Position numbers and translations under genes: made by a program. From positions 2,046,001-2,110,000 of the forward strand of contig NZ_OX352320.1 in NCBI RefSeq assembly GCF_947090785.1: DNA of 64,000 bases. Reading direction: 5' to 3'. Shown here one piece after another: positions 53,701 through 61,430 of the stretch. Under the pieces are notes generated by a model, which was not told the origin of the DNA, made no database searches, and saw nothing but the letters and a program-made list of their open reading frames with translations. Position 1 is the stretch's first letter; the number at the start of each line of letters is the position of its first letter. Origin of the DNA: Rheinheimera sp. MM224. Its GTDB lineage: Bacteria > Pseudomonadota > Gammaproteobacteria > Enterobacterales > Alteromonadaceae.

Positions 53701-54240
53701 AAATACTGCGCCGACTTAGCTATATACCAAGACTTAGTCGACGAACAACAAGCCATTGTGAAAAACCGCAGCTTGTTAGCCCAGCCTGATCCGGTAGAGC
53801 CGCTACTGAAAAAAGCTATTATCGCGCTGCGCGATTTAATAACAGCCCATTTGGGCGAATACGAAGCCGCCTATCATCGCTGTATGCGAGAACTGGAGCA
53901 AGACCCAGATTGGCAACGTTTAGCCAGCGATCGCCAGCAAGAGCTGTTAAAAAAAGCCAACCTGGCCGCCTTACCCAAAGTGGATTTAGCCGGCCAAGCG
54001 GCCGTATTGGATGAAATTGCCGGCACGCCAATCCAAACCTGGAACGACCGCATTGCCGCACTGCCAGGTCGTTTTGAACAAGTGCGCAAAAAAGCCGTCA
54101 CGGAAATACAGCCCAAAGTGCAGCATTTAAGCATTAAAAAGCCGGTGCTGAAAACCGAAGCTGAGCTAATGGCCTGGCTTGCGGAACTGGAGCAGCAAAT
54201 CAAAGCGGAACTACAAAAAGGCCCGGTCGCACCCAACTAA
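50767..54240 (+). CDS. brxC: BrxC, large BREX ATPase
   Basis: 1157 aa, usual length about 1200. AAA+/STAND-like ATPase: Walker A GFFGSGKSH (77-85), Walker B LVVLDEVQQY (Asp at about 272), then several helical regions and a C-terminal coiled coil. AAAGGA before ATG. BrxC forms large assemblies with BrxB, PglX and PglZ that are needed for both methylation and phage exclusion. Codon choice is GC-richer than in the upstream helicase and motor genes, in line with a separately acquired BREX core. Confidence 0.94.
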   Translation: MLNRDIYLNDPLESKLANNGVAEVKDDTTAASLSTLMYELQTFVCDGAYQKGLEKILSNFVSNVKRNEEQPGVWISGFFGSGKSHLAKMLRSLWTNQQFPDKSDARGLADLPNDIAELLEQLSQLGIQHAGLHAASGTLGAGAKDQVRLALLSIIFRSVGLPEQYHLARFVLWLKQQGVLSQVQEFIRQYVKAQPGEDIWAKELRNLHVSPVIAKALLTAMPGFAADEKDVRESLRAQYKIVTDVTNSEMVEAIMDALAVNGELPLTLVVLDEVQQYIGNDVQRAHDVQEAIETCCKASQFKSKLLFVATGQSALSGMPNLMRLMGRFQVPVQLEDTDVDSVIRKVILQKKESARPHIEQVVHDNLGEISRHLRSSVIEHNKDDEAWMVADYPLLPVRRRFWEKVLPALDKTGTGSQLRSQLRLVHEATKETANLPLGAVVPADFIYEQIATTLLQTGVIGKEIYENISRLKGGDAEQVLQGRILSLILLISKLPSDIDYGIAATADTLTDLLIEHLQDGKHELRAQMPKLLKQLEKDGLVMSMQTLQGEEYRLQTIESQQWYDMFRQQENELRSNPTKLESFRAFEIQSFVKKQAQQVRLTQGVVAEARTLYLSFDTELPADAAKKIYAWVPDVTEKAFGDLARAASPDQATIYVYVPASYRSQLTDAIVTFKAAETTLEVRGVASTDAGKEARAAMEYRVIEAERTKNAILKDIFAQIQVKLAGGADVVADSLALQLQKAAETACLRLYPDFAMADHKGWGTVYNRASKEGGENAIEAVGHNDEADKHPVCAKIKSFIGMVKTGAEIREEFGNAPYGWPRDAIDGALYAMLAAGILKASDAQEKAVDAKNLDRQKLTQHKFRPENITISNVELIKVRSLINNISDLNCTAKEEVSKLPLALQQLKLLARSAGGDAPLPPPPQLPALFELEVLSGNAQLKLAYEKRDELETAANSWRNQADLTKQRRSRWAELQLALKYCADLAIYQDLVDEQQAIVKNRSLLAQPDPVEPLLKKAIIALRDLITAHLGEYEAAYHRCMRELEQDPDWQRLASDRQQELLKKANLAALPKVDLAGQAAVLDEIAGTPIQTWNDRIAALPGRFEQVRKKAVTEIQPKVQHLSIKKPVLKTEAELMAWLAELEQQIKAELQKGPVAPN

Positions 54241-54341
54241 CTGGCGTAACGCTGCCAGCTAACCCATTGGTGCACAAACTACAACTTCCGCCGGTGCTAT
54301 GGTCTCGGCGTTTTCCCAGAATTTATTGCGAGGAGCAACCC

Positions 54342-57300
54342 ATGCGTGCCGCCTTAGAAAAAACCTTACGTAGCCAATTAGAAAAAACTGTGCAAAAAGC
54401 ACGGGAGATTGTCGAAACTGCGGTCAGTGAAATACTTGCTCGGTTGGGCGTTGCAGAAAATAGTGCTCCCAGTTATTTATCTGACGACGAGCGCAAACTA
54501 CGCAACCGCTTGCGCGCCCATGGCCGTCAACTGGGCGATGTACTTGCGGATAATGGCAGTCAAAGTACCGAGCTACTAATCAATGAAATGGCCTACGAGC
54601 ATTGGCACCGTATGTTATTTGCACGCTTTTTAGAGCAAAACCACCTGCTAATGTACGACCCGCAAACACCGGTCACCTTAGACGAATGTGCTGAATTGGC
54701 TGCCGACGAAGGTTTTAGTGACGGCTGGCAACTGGCTGCCAAACTCGCCGAAAAGATGCTACCGCAAATCTTTAAAACCGGCTCGCCGGTGTTTGACGTC
54801 AAACTGGCCATTAACCATATCCGCGCGCTTGAACAACTAATTAATGACTTACACCCAGAAACTTTTCAAGCGGCCGATTCGTTGGGCTGGTGTTATCAGT
54901 TCTGGCAAAGTAAACGCAAAGACGAAGTAAACGCCTCAGGAGTATTAATTGGCGCACAAGAGCTAAGCCCGGTTACTCAGCTCTTTACCGAGCCCTATAT
55001 GGTGAGCTTCCTGCTAGATAACGCCTTAGGCGCCTGGTGGGCGAAACTCCGCTTAAGCCAAGACGACTTGGCCCAAGCGCCAAATGAACAGCACCTGCGT
55101 GAACTTGCCGCAATTGACGGTGTGCCACTAACTTATCTGCGTTTTGTGAAAGTAGGGGAGGAAGGTAGCCAGCATTGGCAACCTGCCGCTGGTTGGTTTG
55201 ATGCCTGGCCAAACGAATTAAAAGACTTAAAAACCCTCGACCCTTGCTGCGGCTCTGGCCACTTTTTAGTGGCGCTGTTTTTAATGCTGGTGCCGATGCG
55301 CATGCAGCTAGAGGGCTTAAGCGCCCGCGATGCGGTCGATTCTGTGCTGCGCGATAACCTGCACGGTTTAGAGTTGGATTTACGCTGTGTTGATATCGCT
55401 GCTTTTGCCGTTGCCCTAGAAGCCTGGCGCTACCCAGATGCCGGCGGCTATCGGCCATTGCCACCACTGCAAATTGCCTGTAGCGGTTTAGACGTTTCCG
55501 CTGCCAGCAAAAACTGGCAAAAAATTGCTAATGGCAACCCAGAACTCACTGCTGCCATGCAGTGGTTTAGCCGCACCTTTAAAGATGCACCGGTTTTAGG
55601 CAGTTTAATTGACCCGAACACCAGCTACTTCGACGGTAAAAACGAAGGCAAACCTGCCCCTTGGCAGTTGCTGTTAAGTGCCCAGCAGCAAACTGGTGAT
55701 GAGGAAGTTTTTGAAGCGCAAGTGACGGCACAAGGTTTAGCACTTGCGGCGAAGTTATTGGCGAGTTCTTATCATTTTGTTGCGACCAACGTGCCGTATT
55801 TATCCAGAAGCAAGCAGTGCCAGCTATTACGCAGTTTTTGTGAGAGCTACTATTCTGAGGCCCAACCTGATTTGGCAACCGTGTTTTTGGAGCGTTGTTT
55901 AGGCTTTAGTCCCAAAGGTGGCACTTCGAGCATAGTTCTGCCACAAAACTGGCTGTTTTTGACAAGTTACCGCAAATTCCGGGAAAAGCTGCTGAAACAA
56001 AATACCTGGAATTTGATTGCTCGTTTGGGAGCTAAAGGGTTCCAAACCCCCATGTGGGATTTTAACGTACAGCTGATTACGATCAGTAAAGGGGAATCAG
56101 TTCCTAATTCACAACTAAGTGGCCTTGATGTTTCTGAAGAAAAAACTGTAGTTAGTAAGATTGACGCGATTTTACATAGAGATGTCGCGACAGTATCGCA
56201 GTCGGATCAGCTTTTAAATCAGGATTGTAGGGTTTCTCTCAGTGAGTATCGTGAGTGTGAATTGTTGATGAAATATTCTTCGGGTTTGGCTGGAATACTC
56301 AATGGTGATTCACCAAGGTTTCTTAAACTGTTCTGGGAATTTCCTAAGAAAGATGCATTATGGAGCTTTCAGCAAACCACACAACAGTTTCCTAGCTACT
56401 TCGGTGGCCTTCATAACGTAGTGTTTTATGACGATGTAAATCATCATCTTAGAGAGCTCGAGTGGATTCGTAGGGAAAAATTGCATGATTCTGACCAAAG
56501 GGGAAAGATTGCGTTTGGGAAGCAGGGTGTATCAGTTTCATCTATGGGAAGCTTACCAAGTTCCTTGTTTATTGGTTCGCGTTTTGATTCTAATGTTGCA
56601 GTCATACTTCCCAATAATGCGATACAGCTCCCAGCGATTTTTTGTTATGTTCAATCAGATGAATACCGAGAAAACGTACGACAAATCGATCAGGCGTTGA
56701 AGGTTACAAACTCCACTTTAGTAAAAGTTCCGTTTGATTATGATTACTGGGATAAATACTCAAGAGAGATGTATCCCAAGGGAATACCTAAGCCTTTCTC
56801 TGAGGACTTGACTCAATGGATCTGCCACGGCCATCCTTCTGGCTCCGTAGTTTGGGACGAAAACTCCAAATGGACCGCCATAGCTCCACGTCGCATTGAC
56901 GAAACGGTTCTGCAAGTTGCTTTAGCGCGTTTAGTCGGTTATCAGTGGCCAGCCGAGCTAGACCCGGAGATGGAGCTGGCCGACGAAATGCGTTATTGGC
57001 TCCAGCAAAATAGCGTGTTTGCCAGTTTGGTCGATGATGACGGCATTGTCTGTATTCCTTCGGTGCGCGGTGAAAAACCAGCCGCCGACCGCCTGGAGGC
57101 GATGTTACAACTGGCCTATGCCGAGGATTGGTCCGCCAATACCTTGCAGCAGCTATTATTAGCCGTGGGTAGCAGCAACTTGCAGCAATACCTGCGCGAT
57201 AAATTTTTTGAACAACACTGCAAAATCTTCCAAAACCGCCCTTTTATTTGGCAGATCTGGGATGGCTTAAAAGACGGCTTCTCCGCGCTGGTGAATTACC

Positions 57301-57779
57301 ACAAGCTGGATAACAAAGGCTTAGAGCGGCTGATTTATACCTATTTAGGCGATTGGATCCGTACCCAAGAACATGGTGTGAAAGAAGGCGTCGATGGCGC
57401 AGATATTCGTTTAACCGCCGCTAAAAACTTAGAAACCCGCTTAAAAGCCATCCTTGAAGGCGAAAAGGGCCTAGATATCTTCGTGCGCTGGAAACCACTG
57501 CACGAACAACCGATTGGCTGGAACCCAGACCTGAACGACGGCGTGCGCCTCAACATCCGACCATTTATGAAAGTCGCCGATGTCGGTAAAAAAGGCGCTG
57601 GTGTGCTGCGCATCGCCCCCAAAATCGACTGGAAAAAAGACCGCGGCACCGACGTCCCCAGCGCCCCCTGGTACCACCTCGGCCCACAATACGGCGAACA
57701 AGAAGGCAGCCGTATCAATGACCACTGCCTAACCCTGGCCGAAAAACAAGCGGCTAGGGCTGAGCAAAACAAATCATGA
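54342..57779 (+). CDS. pglX: PglX (BrxX), BREX adenine-specific DNA methyltransferase
   Basis: 1145 aa. The start at 54342 (MRAALEKT) has GAGGAG upstream; a start at 54267 is less supported. SAM motif DPCCGSGHF (300-308) and catalytic motif NVPY (483-486, the NPPY variant of this PglX subclass) mark an N6-adenine methylase; the N-terminal 200 and C-terminal 350 residues are BREX-specific. The central target-recognition region (about 56,080-56,800) is visibly AT-richer with different codon use. It methylates the non-palindromic BREX site of the host. Stop overlaps the next ATG (ATGA). Confidence 0.93.
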   Translation: MRAALEKTLRSQLEKTVQKAREIVETAVSEILARLGVAENSAPSYLSDDERKLRNRLRAHGRQLGDVLADNGSQSTELLINEMAYEHWHRMLFARFLEQNHLLMYDPQTPVTLDECAELAADEGFSDGWQLAAKLAEKMLPQIFKTGSPVFDVKLAINHIRALEQLINDLHPETFQAADSLGWCYQFWQSKRKDEVNASGVLIGAQELSPVTQLFTEPYMVSFLLDNALGAWWAKLRLSQDDLAQAPNEQHLRELAAIDGVPLTYLRFVKVGEEGSQHWQPAAGWFDAWPNELKDLKTLDPCCGSGHFLVALFLMLVPMRMQLEGLSARDAVDSVLRDNLHGLELDLRCVDIAAFAVALEAWRYPDAGGYRPLPPLQIACSGLDVSAASKNWQKIANGNPELTAAMQWFSRTFKDAPVLGSLIDPNTSYFDGKNEGKPAPWQLLLSAQQQTGDEEVFEAQVTAQGLALAAKLLASSYHFVATNVPYLSRSKQCQLLRSFCESYYSEAQPDLATVFLERCLGFSPKGGTSSIVLPQNWLFLTSYRKFREKLLKQNTWNLIARLGAKGFQTPMWDFNVQLITISKGESVPNSQLSGLDVSEEKTVVSKIDAILHRDVATVSQSDQLLNQDCRVSLSEYRECELLMKYSSGLAGILNGDSPRFLKLFWEFPKKDALWSFQQTTQQFPSYFGGLHNVVFYDDVNHHLRELEWIRREKLHDSDQRGKIAFGKQGVSVSSMGSLPSSLFIGSRFDSNVAVILPNNAIQLPAIFCYVQSDEYRENVRQIDQALKVTNSTLVKVPFDYDYWDKYSREMYPKGIPKPFSEDLTQWICHGHPSGSVVWDENSKWTAIAPRRIDETVLQVALARLVGYQWPAELDPEMELADEMRYWLQQNSVFASLVDDDGIVCIPSVRGEKPAADRLEAMLQLAYAEDWSANTLQQLLLAVGSSNLQQYLRDKFFEQHCKIFQNRPFIWQIWDGLKDGFSALVNYHKLDNKGLERLIYTYLGDWIRTQEHGVKEGVDGADIRLTAAKNLETRLKAILEGEKGLDIFVRWKPLHEQPIGWNPDLNDGVRLNIRPFMKVADVGKKGAGVLRIAPKIDWKKDRGTDVPSAPWYHLGPQYGEQEGSRINDHCLTLAEKQAARAEQNKS

Positions 57780-59086
57780 TGTATGTAAAAGAGCTACATA
57801 TCAGAAACATGCGGGGCTTAAAGGATGTCGAGTTAACTTTTAAGCCTGGTGTCAATCTGTTGGTCGGTCCCAATAGCGTGGGGAAATCCACGGTATTGGA
57901 CGCACTGCGGATTATGTTGTCAGCACTGACATCGCGGGTAGTTGGGGAGCATCGAAAGACAAAACGTTTTACCAATCGGGATATCCGGCAAGGATTCGAG
58001 TTACCGGCACTACGCGTTGATGTTCACTTGGAACTCAATAATCAGCTTCATAAATGGCATGTGGAGGCGTTTAGAAGTTCTGGCGGTGAGGCGGTGAATC
58101 AAGCTTCAGATTACTCAGCTTTTAATCAACTCAATTTGCTGAAGCTGAAAAAAGAAAACCTCAGTAAAGCAATGCTCTGGTTACAGGATAATTCATTGCC
58201 TTTAGCACTGTATTACAGCGTAAATCGTGCGCTTAAAACGGATAGTATCAAGCCACAATTGTCGGTAACGAAAATCCATTTGGATGAACTCAGTGCTTTT
58301 GAAAATGCCCTTGAGCCAACCGGTGTTGATTTTGCTCAGTTAGAGCGTTGGTTTGCCTACCGTTACAAGTTTATTAAAAAGCAGTTTCCGGAAAAACTAC
58401 CGCTGGTTGATGACCTACAGTTAAAAGCCGTCGAAGCCGCTGTGGCCGCATTTTTGCCGGAACTAGCCAACTTACATTATTGCGAAAACGAGAAAGGTCT
58501 CGTTGTTGATAAGCATGGCGAACGCTTTAACGTTAACCAGCTTTCAGATGGTGAATTAAGCTTACTAGCTTTAGTTGCCGATATTGCCCGCCGCTTAGCG
58601 ATTGCAAACTCTTTTAATTTCCAACCTCTGACCCAGCCTGCATTGGTGATGGTTGATGAAATAGATCTTCATCTACACCCGGCATGGCAACGTAAAATTG
58701 TTGGGTTGTTTGAAAGTACGTTCCCGAATGTGCAGTTTATTTTTACGACGCATAGCCCGCAAATCCTAAGCCACGTGAAGCCAGAATCGATTTGGTTATT
58801 CCAGCGCAATGAGGCAGGTGAGGTAGAACCTTATCAACCAGATACGTCATTTGGGATGGATTCCAGCAGCATTTTAAGGCTGTTGTTTGACGTTTCAGAG
58901 CGTGAAGAAACTACAGAACAACAGCTTAAACAGCTGGTGCAATTTGTCGATCAGAACCAACTGGAAGAGGGTAAAAAGTTAATCGTCGAACTCCAGTCGC
59001 AGTGCGGGGATATCGACCTATTGCAACGGATGAAAGCAGTAATTTGGCGCAAGGAATTGCTGGCAGGGCGCGATGTTAAAGATTAA
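57776..59086 (+). CDS. Septu PtuA-like AAA/ABC ATPase inside BREX
   Basis: 436 aa. Walker A GPNSVGKST (31-39), a lid/coiled middle, signature-like QLSDGELSLLALVADI, Walker B ALVMVDEIDLHLHP and the switch His in FIFTTHSPQIL: an SMC/ABC-type AAA_15/23 ATPase. Paired with the TIGR02646-like HNH gene that overlaps its end by 14 bp, it matches PtuA of Septu, where the ATPase restrains the nuclease until infection. It is coupled to pglX by a 4-bp overlap and AT-richer than its BREX neighbours. Confidence 0.87.
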   Translation: MMYVKELHIRNMRGLKDVELTFKPGVNLLVGPNSVGKSTVLDALRIMLSALTSRVVGEHRKTKRFTNRDIRQGFELPALRVDVHLELNNQLHKWHVEAFRSSGGEAVNQASDYSAFNQLNLLKLKKENLSKAMLWLQDNSLPLALYYSVNRALKTDSIKPQLSVTKIHLDELSAFENALEPTGVDFAQLERWFAYRYKFIKKQFPEKLPLVDDLQLKAVEAAVAAFLPELANLHYCENEKGLVVDKHGERFNVNQLSDGELSLLALVADIARRLAIANSFNFQPLTQPALVMVDEIDLHLHPAWQRKIVGLFESTFPNVQFIFTTHSPQILSHVKPESIWLFQRNEAGEVEPYQPDTSFGMDSSSILRLLFDVSEREETTEQQLKQLVQFVDQNQLEEGKKLIVELQSQCGDIDLLQRMKAVIWRKELLAGRDVKD

Positions 59087-59747
59087 TAAGTTGGCGCAAG
59101 AGCCTCCAGAAGTGAGTGCTTGGAAAGCACTGGTGAATGATGACTGGCAGCCCAGTTATGGCAATCTCATGGGGCAAGAACGCAGAGTGCTTCGCCAATC
59201 CTTACTCACCGAACAGGGACATGTTTGCTGCTACTGTAATCGCCGCATCATGGAAAGCCCGTCAGTTGAAAATATCGCTGAATTTCATATCGAACATTTT
59301 CGCCCACAGCATGCATTTGGACATCTTGAGTTGGAGTATCAAAACGTCCATGCGAGTTGTTTTAAAAATGACAGCCCAAATGGCAGACGTCATTGCGGCC
59401 CTGCGAAAGATGACTGGTTTGACGAAGAGCTGACTTTATCCCCGTTACATGACAACTCAGGTTCTATCCGATTTTTGTATGATGGCTCGATTTCTGGTTT
59501 AGACCAAGCTGCGAATGAGACTATCAAAAGACTTAGACTTGACCACCCTATGCTTGAGGCAGAAAGAGAGGCGCACATAGCAGGTAAGCTTGATACAGAG
59601 TTTCTTTTACAAGCAACCGTTGAAGATTTGCTTCATCTCTATCAGGCACATCAACAGATGCAAAATGGTAAATATCAGCCATTTGCATTAGCTGTGATGC
59701 AACGTATAAAAGAACTTCTACCAGCACCTGACCAGCAGGTTTTATAA
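59073..59747 (+). CDS. Septu PtuB-like HNH nuclease (TIGR02646-like)
   Basis: 224 aa. HNH/zinc site: CCYC (52-55), HIEHFRPQ, ...YQNVHASCF, then GRRHCGPAKDDWFD. This is the TIGR02646/PtuB family, nicking or cutting DNA or RNA in Septu and retron-linked PtuAB. The start ATG lies inside the last codons of the ATPase gene, so synthesis is coupled. A 9-bp gap precedes the DUF262 gene. Confidence 0.87.
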   Translation: MLKINKLAQEPPEVSAWKALVNDDWQPSYGNLMGQERRVLRQSLLTEQGHVCCYCNRRIMESPSVENIAEFHIEHFRPQHAFGHLELEYQNVHASCFKNDSPNGRRHCGPAKDDWFDEELTLSPLHDNSGSIRFLYDGSISGLDQAANETIKRLRLDHPMLEAEREAHIAGKLDTEFLLQATVEDLLHLYQAHQQMQNGKYQPFALAVMQRIKELLPAPDQQVL

Positions 59748-59756
59748 GGACATTAC

Positions 59757-61430
59757 ATGAGTAAAAAAATTACCGGCGCAGAATATCCTTTAAGCAAAAT
59801 TTTTAGCTCTGACTTTGATTATGAAATTCCGCCTTACCAACGCCCTTATGCCTGGACAACAGAGCAAGCTGGCGAGTTGTTTGATGATCTCTATGATTTT
59901 TACTGCCACGAAAAAGAAGACAGTTATTTTCTTGGCAGTATTGTGCTGATTAAATCTGAAAATGCACCACATTCCCAGGTGATTGATGGTCAACAGCGAT
60001 TAACAACCTTAACCATTATGATTGCTGCATTGACCTCGTTACTCAGCGGTGCAGATAGAGAAGAGTGCTTCGGTTATATCCAAGAACCTGGGAAAAGACT
60101 CCAAGGTATTTCGGCTAAACCACGGTTATCTCTGCGTCTGCGAGATAGGGGCTTTTTTGCGGACACAGTACAAAAGTTAGATTTTGAGGGTTTGGCTGCA
60201 CTGGATCGCGCAAAACTTGAAAATGAATCTCAGCAAAATATACAAGCAAATGCTGCTTTCCTGTTGGCGCGCTTAAGAACCAAATTTACGTCAGAAGATC
60301 TCCTGCTTGGTTTTGGTATGTTTTTAATGACCCGCTGTTTTTTGGTGGTGGTATCCACGCCGAGTCAACAATCTGCATTTCGGGTGTTCTCTGTCTTAAA
60401 CAACCGAGGTTTGGATTTACTGCCAAGCGATATTATAAAAGCCGAAGCTATTGGCAAAATCATAGAGTCGAAGCGTACTCAATTTAATGATCGTTGGGAA
60501 CAGATAGAGGTCGATGTAGGGCGAGATGGCTTAAACGACCTGTTAGGTTTTATTCGCATGATCTATGCGAAAAATAAAGCTCGTAGAGCACTGCTCGATG
60601 AATTCCGAGAATATGTCTTGAGCAAAGTTGCATCTGCTGAAGATCTTATTGATAAAGTGATCGCGCCATACGCAAATGCTTATATGGACGCTAAGTTTGC
60701 AAATTATGAGTCGTCGGGAAACGCTGGCGAAATAAACCGATTATTTGGTTGGCTGAACCGGATTGATAATTCGGATTGGCTACCAGTTGCAATTAGTTAT
60801 CTAGCTAAACATAGCAATAACCACACGGCTATTTTGTATTTTGTTCGTAAATTAGAACGTTTAGCCGCCCAACTCCATATTTGTGCTGCGAATATTAATC
60901 AACGTATCGATCGTTATGCCAAAGTTTTAACCGACATTGAGCAATCGCCAAATTTTGAGTTACCGTCTCTCGAGCTAACCGTGTTAGAACAGGCTGAATT
61001 TCTTCGTGTCATTAACGGTGATGTGTATACATTAACCGCTCGGCGCAGAAACTATTTAATCTTGCGCTTAGACTCATTTGTTGCAGATGGCGCTGCGCGT
61101 TACGACCATAATATCCTGACGATTGAGCATGTATTACCACAGACAGTTGTTAGCGGCTCTCAATGGGCAGCTTGGTTTCCTGATGCACTCGATAGATACT
61201 CATGGGTGCATAAGCTAGCAAACTTAGTCCCGCTTACGCAAAGCCGAAATTCTTATGCGTCAAATTACGATTTTGAGCGCAAGAAAACAGCATATTTTGT
61301 TGGACGTTCTGGAGTTACATCTTTTGCCTTAACATCGCAGGTTTTAGGTGAGTCTGAATGGACAGAAGATGTTTTAAACCGTCGACAACAGCAACTTCTT
61401 GCAGTTTGTAAGTTGAATTGGGATTTATGA
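59757..61430 (+). CDS. GmrSD-like DUF262/DUF1524 nuclease
   Basis: 557 aa in one chain. N-terminal DUF262: IPPYQRPYAW and IDGQQRLTTL (DGQQR at 77-81), LNNRGLDLLPSDIIK. C-terminal DUF1524 HNH: TIEHVLPQ (from about 455) and HKLANLVPLTQSRNS. GmrSD/type IV enzymes of this kind cut DNA with modified bases in an NTP-dependent way; SspE and BrxU, which also have this fold, work with other defence systems. Its stop overlaps pglZ as ATGA. It could catch modified phages that escape BREX. Confidence 0.9.
   Translation: MSKKITGAEYPLSKIFSSDFDYEIPPYQRPYAWTTEQAGELFDDLYDFYCHEKEDSYFLGSIVLIKSENAPHSQVIDGQQRLTTLTIMIAALTSLLSGADREECFGYIQEPGKRLQGISAKPRLSLRLRDRGFFADTVQKLDFEGLAALDRAKLENESQQNIQANAAFLLARLRTKFTSEDLLLGFGMFLMTRCFLVVVSTPSQQSAFRVFSVLNNRGLDLLPSDIIKAEAIGKIIESKRTQFNDRWEQIEVDVGRDGLNDLLGFIRMIYAKNKARRALLDEFREYVLSKVASAEDLIDKVIAPYANAYMDAKFANYESSGNAGEINRLFGWLNRIDNSDWLPVAISYLAKHSNNHTAILYFVRKLERLAAQLHICAANINQRIDRYAKVLTDIEQSPNFELPSLELTVLEQAEFLRVINGDVYTLTARRRNYLILRLDSFVADGAARYDHNILTIEHVLPQTVVSGSQWAAWFPDALDRYSWVHKLANLVPLTQSRNSYASNYDFERKKTAYFVGRSGVTSFALTSQVLGESEWTEDVLNRRQQQLLAVCKLNWDL

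Noticed and set aside
54985..55467. 160-codon frame on the minus strand
   Set aside because: Antisense shadow of pglX across its SAM motif; no start context or domain.
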